Assembly: GCA_038745295.1 (NCBI GenBank)
Contig: JBCDLN010000030.1
Span: forward strand, 1-20,699
Source of the DNA: Acuticoccus sp038745295
Lineage (GTDB): Bacteria; Pseudomonadota; Alphaproteobacteria; Rhizobiales; Amorphaceae
Length of the DNA: 20,699 nt
Direction of reading: 5' to 3'
Both the position numbers and the translations under genes were made by a program. Below, piece after piece: positions 14,319-20,699 of the stretch. Numbering within the stretch: the first letter of the stretch is position 1; every line of letters starts with the position of its first letter. The notes beneath the pieces are model-generated. The model made no database searches and was not told the DNA's origin. It saw only the letters and a list, made by a program, of their open reading frames with translations.

Positions 14319-14957
14319 TTAGCCTGCCTTGGCGATGGCCGGCTTCCATGTGGTGCGGAAAACGCTGTCCCAAATGGTGGTGGTGACGCCAAAATTCACC
14401 GTCTCATCGCGATGGTGATGGATGCCGTGATGACGCTTTAAGAGGGCAGCCCATGCATTGCGCATGGGAAGATGGTGACAGGCAACGTGCACGTACTCAT
14501 ACGCCTGGTAACCGAACAAAATGCCAGCATTCACCGGCAAGGCCCACGCAAGCGGGATGCCGATGAGCCACAAGAACGCTGTGTAAGCAACAAACAGATA
14601 CACAACGATTTTAAGCTGCAGCTTAATATTCTTGCGCTCGTTCATCGGTGAATCATGATGCGAGCGATGGCTTGGGAAGCATTTACGGATCAGTTTATAA
14701 AACTTTTCCTCAGGTTCCCAATGCAGCATCCACCGGTGGAGGATGTATTCCAAGAACGTCCACACAAAGAGGCCGACAAGTACCAGTGCGAGCACAAACA
14801 GCGGATCACCTGTCATCAATAGCGCCGCGATGATGAACACGGCCGCCATGCCAGAGCTGACAGCAATGATTTCGCGCAGACCCGACATTTTGATGATGGA
14901 CAAGGGCGTCGGCCGCCTGCGCCCGGCGCTGGGTTCGATTGCTGTATCGATGGACAT
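14319..14957 (-). CDS. Diiron membrane hydroxylase (fatty acid hydroxylase / sterol desaturase superfamily)
   Basis: The 212-residue integral membrane protein has the histidine clusters that bind two irons: HRWMLH (H74, H79), HRSHH (H97, H100, H101), HVACHH (H157, H161, H162) and HHGIHHH (176-182). It ends with NFGVTTTIWDSVFRTT, a motif typical of the superfamily. Four hydrophobic helices lie at about 30-48, 53-72, 115-133 and 134-152. Relatives hydroxylate fatty acyl chains, carotenoids or sterols using O2; the substrate here is unknown, with a lipid 2-hydroxylase or carotenoid hydroxylase as candidates. ATG 14957 follows GGGGGAG, so it is preferred to upstream ATG 15104. A perfect inverted repeat lies 23 bases upstream. 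Confidence 0.88.
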   Translation of the reverse strand: MSIDTAIEPSAGRRRPTPLSIIKMSGLREIIAVSSGMAAVFIIAALLMTGDPLFVLALVLVGLFVWTFLEYILHRWMLHWEPEEKFYKLIRKCFPSHRSHHDSPMNERKNIKLQLKIVVYLFVAYTAFLWLIGIPLAWALPVNAGILFGYQAYEYVHVACHHLPMRNAWAALLKRHHGIHHHRDETVNFGVTTTIWDSVFRTTWKPAIAKAG

Positions 14958-14980
14958 CGACTCCCCCACCACATCGACTG

Positions 14981-14998
14981 CATCACCAGATGGTGATG
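14981..14998. promoter_or_regulatory. Perfect inverted repeat before the hydroxylase gene, possible operator
   Basis: CATCACCA and TGGTGATG form an 8-bp perfect inverted repeat with GA at the centre. It lies 23 bases upstream of the hydroxylase start codon and beyond the ribosome binding site. The size and symmetry suit a dimeric repressor site; in RNA it would form a 7-bp stem with a four-base loop. Confidence 0.5.
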
Positions 14999-15188
14999 AC
15001 GCGCCCCCTGCGCCCGCTTGTGCAAGCACTGTGCCCTGTTGGCATGATTTGCGCCTCAAGCACAACATGGCCCGTGGGCACGCCTTGGCAAGCTGACGTA
15101 TCATTGGTGCACTTCAGCAACGCCTGATCGCATTTTACCAATCATGGTGAACGCGTGGCACGGTGCCCGCTTTCCCCGCCTACAGAGT

Positions 15189-15217
15189 TTGATAGGCTTA
15201 AAACTCATTCACATAAG
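15189..15217 (+). promoter_or_regulatory. Possible promoter for the pheS operon
   Basis: TTGATA (15189-15194, 5/6 of consensus) and CATAAG (15212-15217, 4/6) are separated by 17 bases. A start near 15224 would leave only about six bases before ATG 15230, so the pheS message would be nearly leaderless. That agrees with the lack of a well-spaced ribosome binding site. Confidence 0.35.
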
Positions 15218-15229
15218 GTTAGTACGCTG

Positions 15230-16333
15230 ATGAATGCCGCGACCGCCCTTTCAGACGATCTAGCGGCGCTTGAGCGCGACATTGAGGCTGCCATCGCCGC
15301 TGCGGGCGACGAGGCGGCCCTTGAAACTGTGCGCGTCGCGGCCCTCGGCAAAAAAGGCAGCGTTTCTGAAAAAATGAAGCTGCTGGGCTCCATGAGCGCT
15401 GATGAGCGGCGCACCATGGGCCCTGCCCTCAACGGCCTGAAAGCCAAAGTGGGCGCCTCCATTGCCGCACGCCAAGAGACGCTTCGCGCGCACGCCCTCA
15501 CCCGTCAGCTTGAGGCGGAGACGATGGATATCTCGTTGATGCCGGCCGACGCGGGGTCAACCACGGGCCGCATTCACCCCATCAGCCAGGTGATGGATGA
15601 ACTGATCGCGATCTTTTCAGACCTTGGGTTCACCGTTGCGGAAGGACCCGACATTGAGACCGATGATCTCAATTTCACCAAGCTGAACTTCCCGGCAGAC
15701 CACCCTGCGCGCGATGAGCATGACACGTTCTTTTTGCCGCAGGCGGCGGATGGGACGCGCAAGCTTTTGCGCACCCATACCTCGCCCGTGCAGATCCGCA
15801 CCATGCTGTCGCAAAAGCCCCCCATCAGGATCATTGCGCCGGGCCGAACCTACCGGTGCGATTCTGACCAGACGCACACGCCTATGTTCCACCAAGTGGA
15901 AGGGCTCGTCATCGACGAGACCGCCCATGTGGGCCACCTCAAATGGGTGCTGCGCGAATTCTGCAAATCGTTCTTTGAGGTTGAAGATGCAGCCATGCGC
16001 TTCCGTGCCTCGTACTTCCCGTTCACAGAGCCCTCCTACGAGGTGGACATTCGATGCCGGCGCAGTGAGGACGGCATCGAGCTCGGCACGGGTGACGATT
16101 GGCTCGAGATTTTGGGCAGCGGTATGGTCCACCCCAATGTGCTGCGCAATTGCGGCCTCGACCCCGATGTTTATCAAGGCTTTGCGTGGGGAATGGGGAT
16201 CGATCGGATCGCCATGCTGAAGTACGGCATGCCGGACCTGCGCGCCTTCTTTGACGGGGACGAGCGCTGGCTTGCCCATTACGGGTTCAGCACCCTCGAC
16301 CGACCCTCGCTCGCAGGAGGCCTTAGCCGATGA
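15230..16333 (+). CDS. pheS: Phenylalanine-tRNA ligase alpha subunit
   Basis: PheS is the catalytic class II subunit of the (alpha-beta)2 enzyme that charges tRNA-Phe. The 367 residues show an N-terminal coiled-coil region (about 1-85), the motif HPISQVMDELIAIFSDLGF, the LRTHTSPVQIR segment, motif 2 around APGRTYRCDSDQTHTPMFHQ, and motif 3 GMGIDRIAMLKYGMPDLR. The start is placed at ATG 15230; an open extension to 15155 has no family support. The only purine-rich site, AAGG, is 12 bases away. Its stop overlaps the ATG of the following lipoprotein gene (ATGA), so pheS, the lipoprotein, a small ORF and pheT appear to be one transcript. Confidence 0.97.
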   Translation: MNAATALSDDLAALERDIEAAIAAAGDEAALETVRVAALGKKGSVSEKMKLLGSMSADERRTMGPALNGLKAKVGASIAARQETLRAHALTRQLEAETMDISLMPADAGSTTGRIHPISQVMDELIAIFSDLGFTVAEGPDIETDDLNFTKLNFPADHPARDEHDTFFLPQAADGTRKLLRTHTSPVQIRTMLSQKPPIRIIAPGRTYRCDSDQTHTPMFHQVEGLVIDETAHVGHLKWVLREFCKSFFEVEDAAMRFRASYFPFTEPSYEVDIRCRRSEDGIELGTGDDWLEILGSGMVHPNVLRNCGLDPDVYQGFAWGMGIDRIAMLKYGMPDLRAFFDGDERWLAHYGFSTLDRPSLAGGLSR

Positions 16334-16926
16334 AAGACATCGCGTCTCGGCTTATGACGGGACTGGTGGTGGTGGGCCTTGCTGCGTGTGTGAGTGACAC
16401 ACCCACCGAGGTGTCGGTGCGCACCTATTCGGTGACGGGCACCACACTGAATGCGCTGGAACGCTCCCTCGCGGCCCACGGTCCGCGTGTGCCGGGGCTA
16501 CAGGGCCGCGCATTTGCTGCGGTGGAAACCTCATTCCTCCACAGCTTTGAAGCCAAGAAGCAAGGCACCGCCTGCCGCTACAACCGCGATGGGCGGGTGG
16601 CGTTACGCTCTGAGGTGATCTTGCCCGAGTGGCGCCAGCGGGACCGCGCAGCCCCCGACGTGCGCGAGATTTGGGACATTTATAGCGACTACGCGGTGAT
16701 CCACGAGAATGGGCACATCAAGATCAGCCAAAAGTACGCCAAAATCCTAGAGCAGACATATCGGCGCCTGAGCGCGCCCGACTGCGAAGCGCTGGAGGCG
16801 TCTTTGCTCAGCGAGGCCGATCAGATTTTTGGGCGGCATAGCGCAGAGCAGCGCCTTTTTGATGAGACGGACCTCCCCCGGTTTCAACGCTATTTGCGCA
16901 GCCGCGGGTTCGCATTCGGGACATAG
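16330..16926 (+). CDS. Lipoprotein with HEXXH motif, DUF922-like putative zinc protease
   Basis: The 198-residue protein has a lipoprotein signal: MKDIASRL, a hydrophobic stretch, then LAAC with the lipid-modified cysteine at 20. The residue after it is not Asp, so outer-membrane anchoring is likely. The body resembles DUF922, a family annotated as predicted secreted Zn-dependent proteases: VRTYSVTGTTLNALERSLAA, a Cys at 82, VILPEW, HENGH at 125-129 and a second Cys at 152, likely disulfide-paired with C82. HENGH fits the zinc-binding HEXXH pattern. The substrate is unknown. It starts within the pheS stop (ATGA overlap), so its translation is probably coupled to pheS. The placement inside the pheST operon has no obvious functional reason. 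Confidence 0.85.
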   Translation: MKDIASRLMTGLVVVGLAACVSDTPTEVSVRTYSVTGTTLNALERSLAAHGPRVPGLQGRAFAAVETSFLHSFEAKKQGTACRYNRDGRVALRSEVILPEWRQRDRAAPDVREIWDIYSDYAVIHENGHIKISQKYAKILEQTYRRLSAPDCEALEASLLSEADQIFGRHSAEQRLFDETDLPRFQRYLRSRGFAFGT

Positions 16927-16940
16927 GCCGCCCACATTTC

Positions 16941-17111
16941 ATGCAGCGGACCGGCTCGGGAGCGCCTCTTCTGCCAACCGCAACCGATCGGCCCAAGCCG
17001 GACCAGCACTTTGCCCCGCGCAACCCCCTCATCCGCACGCCAGCGCTCTGGCGATGGAAGAACACGCCCGCTATGAGTGGCGCCCCTAGATTTGATTGGC
17101 CGTCCCGATGA
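16941..17111 (+). CDS. Small ORF (56 residues) overlapping the pheT start
   Basis: From ATG 16941 the frame runs 56 codons and its TGA overlaps the pheT ATG as ATGA. It begins 14 bases after the lipoprotein stop, so it fills almost the whole gap before pheT. The protein starts MQRTGSGAPLLP, is rich in Pro and Arg, has RNPLIRTPALWRW in the middle and ends SGAPRFDWPSR. There is no signal peptide, membrane helix or recognised domain. No clear ribosome binding site precedes the ATG, and pheT has none either, so pheT may depend on coupling to this frame. It may be a real small protein or only a translated leader for pheT. Confidence 0.5.
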   Translation: MQRTGSGAPLLPTATDRPKPDQHFAPRNPLIRTPALWRWKNTPAMSGAPRFDWPSR

Positions 17112-19519
17112 AGTTCACACTCTCTTGGCTTAAGGACCACCTTGCCACCGACGCCTCGCTCGACGCCATCGTTGAGCGGCTGACGACAATCGGACTTGAG
17201 GTGGAGGCGGTGGAGGACCGGGCCGCCGCACTTTCCCCGTTTGTGATTGCTCGGGTGCGGGAGGCCAAGCAGCATCCCAACGCTGACAGGCTCAAGGTGC
17301 TAACGGTGGATGCGGGCGGCGATAGCATCCAGGTCATCTGCGGGGCGCCCAATGCGCGCGAGGGGCTGGTGGGTGTGTTTGCCGCGCCAGGCGCACACAT
17401 TCCAGGGACGGGCATCAACCTTGAAGTGGGCACCATCCGGGGCGTTGAAAGCCGCGGAATGATGCTCTCAGAGCGCGAGATGGGACTGTCGGATGAGCAC
17501 GACGGCATCGTTGAGCTTCCCGCGGATGCCCCCATCGGCACCAGCTACGTCAGCTGGGCCGACCTTGCCGATCCCGTCATCGAAGTGGGGGTGACGCCCA
17601 ACCGTGGTGACTGCTTTGGCGTGCGCGGGATTGCGCGCGATCTTGCCGCAACGGGCATTGGGACTTTGAAGCCGCTCACAATCCCTCAGCCGGTTGTATC
17701 GCCCGATGTGGTCACCCCGACGGTGACACTTTCTTTTGGCGATGGTCCTTCGCTGTGCTCCGCCTTCGGGCTTTGTCTTATCGAAGGGGTCGAAAACGGC
17801 CCCTCACCCAGCTGGATGACGAAGCGGCTCACCGCCATTGGCCTGCGCCCCATCAATAGGCTCGTCGACGTCACCAACTATGTGAGCTACGACTTGGGTC
17901 GCCCCCTTCACGTGTTTGATGCGGACCGTGTGTCGGGCGACATTGTCGTGCGCAACGCCCGCGATGGCGAAGAGGTGTTGGCGCTCGATGGTAAGACGTA
18001 CACGCTCAATCCGTCCATGTGCGTCATCGCTGATGACAATGGCGTGGAATCCCTTGCCGGAGTGATGGGCGGTGAAGCGTCAGGCTGTCACGATGGCACC
18101 ACCCGCGTTCTGGTGGAATCGGCGCTTTGGGAGCCCATCAACATTGCCCGAACGGGCCGTGCCCTTGGCATCCACTCCGACGCCCGCCATCGGTTTGAGC
18201 GCGGCGTTGACCCCGCCTTCACCCTGCCGGGCCTTGATCATGCCACCGCGCTGATCCTGTCGCTCTGCGGCGGGCGGGCCGGCAACGTCACCCTTGCCGG
18301 CGACATTGCGGACAACACCCGCACCATTCAATTCCCGCCCCAAGAGGTGAAGCGGCTCTCCAACCTTGATGTTGCCGACGATACATCGGCGACCGTCCTC
18401 ACGGCGCTTGGCTTTGAGGTGGACCGCTCAGCAAGCCCCTGGGCGGTCAAAACACCGCCGTGGCGAGGCGACGTGGAAGGTAAGGCCGACCTTGTGGAGG
18501 AGGTGGTGCGCATCATCGGGATCGATGACGTGCCGCCGACCCCGCTGGAGCGGCTGAGCCCCGTTGCGCAGAAAATCCTGACGGTGCGCCAATCGCGCGT
18601 CGCCACAGCGCGGCGCGCCCTTGCTGCCCGCGGCATGGTGGAGGCGGTCACCTGGTCGTTCATCTCCCATAACGATGCGGTGGCGTTCGGCGGCGGCGAC
18701 CCATCCGTGCGGCTCGATAACCCTATCGCAGAGGCCCTTTCCGACATGCGGCCGAGCCTGTTGCCGGGTCTCATTCACGCGGTGGTGCGCAACGTCAACC
18801 GCGGGCATCCCAATGTGGCCCTCTTTGAGGTGGGACAGGTGTTTGGCGGCGATGAGCCGTCAGACCAGACGACCTCGGCAGCGGGCCTTCGGCAGGGCAA
18901 GAGTTCGCCAAGCCGCCCGGGCCGGCACTGGTCCCACAATGGCGGTGCGGCTGACCTTTATGATGTGAAGGCCGACCTTCTTGCTGTGCTTGAGTCTATC
19001 GGCGGTCCGGCGGCACGGGCTGAGCCCACCCGCGATGCGCCCGCCTACTACCACCCTGGCCGGTCAGGGGTGTTGCGGCTTGGGCCCAAGGTGCTTGCAA
19101 CATTCGGCGAACTCCACCCAGCCGTGCTGATGGCCATGGACGCACCGGAACGGTTGGTGGCGTTCGAACTCACCCTTGAAGCGGTGCCGGAGCCCCGGCG
19201 CAAAACAACGCGCAAGCCCGCCTTCCATGCGTCGGACCTCATGCCCGTGCGGCGCGACTTTGCGTTTGTGGTGCCCGAAGCGGTGGACGCACGCGCCATC
19301 ACCAAAGCCGCGCTCGGGGCGCGCAAGGACTTGGTGAGCGACGCTGCTGTGTTTGATGTCTATCGCGGCACCGGGTTGGCAGACGGGCACAAGTCAGTCG
19401 CCATCGAAGTCACATTGCAGCCAACGGACAAGACCCTCACCGATCGCGACATTGAAGGGGTGGCCGATGCCATTGTTGCTGCGGTGACGAAGGCCACCGG
19501 TGCGACGCTGAGGGGTTAG
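17108..19519 (+). CDS. pheT: Phenylalanine-tRNA ligase beta subunit
   Basis: PheT binds and edits tRNA-Phe as partner of PheS. The 803 residues are normal for the long bacterial form: an N-terminal B1 segment (MKFTLSWLKDHL), the tRNA-binding domain near 38-145 (PFVIARVREAKQHPNADRLKV, a split OB fold), the B3/B4 editing module (about 200-380, including RPINRLVDVTNYVSYDLG), B5 (about 395-470), the catalytic-like core, and the C-terminal anticodon-binding domain (from RRDFAFVVPE). ATG 17108 gives the conserved start; an in-frame TTG at 17096 is rejected. It overlaps the stop of a 56-codon ORF by four bases. About 15 residues after FGGDEPSDQTT (near 580) look like a low-complexity insertion. Confidence 0.97.
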   Translation: MKFTLSWLKDHLATDASLDAIVERLTTIGLEVEAVEDRAAALSPFVIARVREAKQHPNADRLKVLTVDAGGDSIQVICGAPNAREGLVGVFAAPGAHIPGTGINLEVGTIRGVESRGMMLSEREMGLSDEHDGIVELPADAPIGTSYVSWADLADPVIEVGVTPNRGDCFGVRGIARDLAATGIGTLKPLTIPQPVVSPDVVTPTVTLSFGDGPSLCSAFGLCLIEGVENGPSPSWMTKRLTAIGLRPINRLVDVTNYVSYDLGRPLHVFDADRVSGDIVVRNARDGEEVLALDGKTYTLNPSMCVIADDNGVESLAGVMGGEASGCHDGTTRVLVESALWEPINIARTGRALGIHSDARHRFERGVDPAFTLPGLDHATALILSLCGGRAGNVTLAGDIADNTRTIQFPPQEVKRLSNLDVADDTSATVLTALGFEVDRSASPWAVKTPPWRGDVEGKADLVEEVVRIIGIDDVPPTPLERLSPVAQKILTVRQSRVATARRALAARGMVEAVTWSFISHNDAVAFGGGDPSVRLDNPIAEALSDMRPSLLPGLIHAVVRNVNRGHPNVALFEVGQVFGGDEPSDQTTSAAGLRQGKSSPSRPGRHWSHNGGAADLYDVKADLLAVLESIGGPAARAEPTRDAPAYYHPGRSGVLRLGPKVLATFGELHPAVLMAMDAPERLVAFELTLEAVPEPRRKTTRKPAFHASDLMPVRRDFAFVVPEAVDARAITKAALGARKDLVSDAAVFDVYRGTGLADGHKSVAIEVTLQPTDKTLTDRDIEGVADAIVAAVTKATGATLRG

Positions 19520-19630
19520 GGCCGACCCACCACCCCGCTTGCCCGGCGGCGATGGTCTCGCTACGACAGATAAGGCAGTGGCAGCGCAACCCGGCGCCGC
19601 CGGTGCCAGCAGTGACATAAAGGCGCTTCC

Positions 19631-19921
19631 ATGGGATCGATCCTAGAGCTTATCCTCACCGTCATCAGGATCTACACTTGGATCGTGATTGCCTCGGCAA
19701 TCTTCTCCTGGCTCTACGCGTTTAATGTGGTGAACACGCGCAACCAGTTCATCGGCGCCATCGGCAATGCCCTTTACCGTTTGACTGAGCCGGCACTGCG
19801 CCCCATCCGGCGCTTTTTGCCGGATTTGGGCGGGCTCGACCTCTCGCCATTGGTACTGCTCTTGGGCCTTTACTTCCTGCAGATCCTGATCGTGCGCAAC
19901 TTTGCCGCTCTCGCCGGATAG
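19631..19921 (+). CDS. YggT-family membrane protein
   Basis: The 96-residue protein has two transmembrane helices (about 5-30 and 71-92) joined by the family segment NALYRLTEPALRPIRRFLPD, then GGLDLSPLVLLLGLYFL. This is the compact one-repeat YggT form usual in alphaproteobacteria. In plant plastids the relatives (CCB3, YLMG) affect cytochrome b6 maturation and nucleoid distribution, and bacterial ones are linked to membrane or division functions, but no biochemical role is settled. AAAGG precedes the ATG. It follows pheT by 111 bases on the same strand. Confidence 0.93.
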   Translation: MGSILELILTVIRIYTWIVIASAIFSWLYAFNVVNTRNQFIGAIGNALYRLTEPALRPIRRFLPDLGGLDLSPLVLLLGLYFLQILIVRNFAALAG

Positions 19922-19981
19922 TTTACTCAACCCCCGCGCCGCAGGATCATCCACGGTGCGGTCTCTTGGGCCGAGAATGCC

Positions 19982-20699
19982 TCAAGCGTCGATGGTGTCG
20001 AGAAGCATGACCGCAAAGTAGCGGTCTTTATCGGTCCACGTCTTGAGGGGGACAAGTTCGGCCTTTTTCGCAAAGCTTGCAAACCGGTCCACGGTGTATT
20101 TGCGGCTGTCTTCGGTGTGGATCGTTTCACCCGCCTCAAACGATATGGTGGTGCCAGCAACACTCACCGAATGGGCTTCTTGCGCCACCAGTTGCATCAC
20201 CACGGCGGACTTTTCGTCCTCATAGTCGGCGCGGAACTCAAAAAGATCGAGGTCGAACGTGCCGCCCAGCTCGCGGTTGATGCGCTGCAGGACGTTCTTG
20301 GTGAACGCAGCGGTGACCCCTGCGGGATCGTCATAAGCTTCTTCAAGCACGTGCCGGTCTTTGACGAGGTCAAACCCGATCAGGAACCGCTTGGCCCCCG
20401 TGGCGCGCCTCAAGTTGCGCAGGAAGCCGACAGCGGCACTTTCGGTCATGTTGCCCACTGTCGAGCCTGGAAAAAAGATGACGGCGTTGTCGGGCTGATC
20501 GATCTTGAACGGGCTGAAAAAGTCCGTGGCGATCCCGCGCACGGTGAGGTCGGGGTAAAGGGCGGACAGCTCTTTGGCCACAGCATCGAGCTGGTCGCTT
20601 GCAATGTCGATGGGAACGTAGGCGTCCGCCCGCGCGCCCAAGGCTTCAATGAGCGGGCGCACTTTGATGGCTTCGCCGCTTCCCGGCTCAATGATCGTC
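19982..20699 (-). CDS. egtD: Histidine N-alpha-methyltransferase EgtD, C-terminal part (start outside window)
   Basis: EgtD trimethylates histidine to hercynine with three SAM, the first step of ergothioneine synthesis. About 238 residues are visible and roughly 80 N-terminal ones lie beyond the window. The SAM-binding segment EPGSGEAIKVR begins at the edge, followed by YVPIDIASDQL, FFPGSTVGNM, GFDLVKDRHVLEEAYDDPAGVTAAF and NVLQRINREL. The methionine of VVMQL and the E-x-S of HTEDS correspond to the mycobacterial histidine-binding residues M252, E282 and S284, so histidine is the likely substrate. The partner egtB is not visible and would be expected upstream. It converges with the YggT gene across 60 bases. 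The 5' frame is continuous to 20698 with no stop. Confidence 0.93.
   Translation of the reverse strand, partial: TIIEPGSGEAIKVRPLIEALGARADAYVPIDIASDQLDAVAKELSALYPDLTVRGIATDFFSPFKIDQPDNAVIFFPGSTVGNMTESAAVGFLRNLRRATGAKRFLIGFDLVKDRHVLEEAYDDPAGVTAAFTKNVLQRINRELGGTFDLDLFEFRADYEDEKSAVVMQLVAQEAHSVSVAGTTISFEAGETIHTEDSRKYTVDRFASFAKKAELVPLKTWTDKDRYFAVMLLDTIDA

Noticed and set aside
15617..16279. Minus-strand open frame of 220 codons opposite pheS
   Set aside because: Antisense shadow of a certain gene with no domain signature.
1..20699. tRNA genes, CRISPR arrays, insertion sequences, prophage genes or toxin-antitoxin pairs
   Set aside because: No tRNA-like T-loop with acceptor pairing outside genes, no regularly spaced direct repeats, and no transposase, integrase or toxin-family proteins were seen by eye.

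Overview
The window comes from the chromosome of a GC-rich alphaproteobacterium. The evidence is the gene order zapE-mdh-...-sucC, the block rpsT / dnaA-dnaN-recF, the pairs rpmI-rplT and pheS...pheT, and alphaproteobacterial-looking DnaA, Mdh and ribosomal protein sequences. Short palindromes near 13.06-13.17 kb recall intergenic repeats of Hyphomicrobiales (Rhizobiales). That is recollection, so the order is a weak guess. I see no phage, insertion sequence, CRISPR array or tRNA; this is mainly core genome.

Left arm (1-4887, all minus strand, read right to left): a GNAT acetyltransferase, the ZapE ATPase (GTGA overlap), malate dehydrogenase, a small secreted protein of unknown function, the succinyl-CoA ligase beta subunit, and the first 68 codons of an RDD-family membrane protein that leaves the window. 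It is a TCA-cycle operon with two extra genes: a secreted protein between mdh and sucC, and an RDD protein just after sucC, where sucD is often found.

Centre (4955-11314, all plus): an enoyl-CoA hydratase, rpsT, about 770 bases of AT-richer DNA with weak DnaA-box-like sequences and a possible 28-residue ORF, a single-domain rhodanese, then dnaA, dnaN and recF. Transcription diverges near 4.9 kb and the AT-rich stretch lies next to dnaA, so a replication origin here is plausible but unproven. The lower GC runs through the rhodanese gene and ends inside dnaA near 7555.

Right part (11421-19921): a Tat-type exported DUF3179 protein; 436 bases of non-coding DNA packed with perfect inverted repeats and a possible intrinsic terminator; a 95-residue membrane protein; rpmI-rplT; a convergent diiron fatty-acid-hydroxylase-type membrane enzyme with a perfect inverted repeat just before its gene; the phenylalanyl-tRNA synthetase cluster, in which pheS and pheT are separated by a lipoprotein with an HEXXH motif (DUF922-like) and a 56-codon ORF joined to pheT by an ATGA overlap; and a YggT-family membrane protein. 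The window ends in the minus-strand egtD gene (ergothioneine pathway), lacking its 5' end.

No previously undescribed multi-gene system is evident. The points most worth following are the unannotated small ORF before pheT, the structured region at 12.8-13.2 kb, and the AT-rich island before dnaA.
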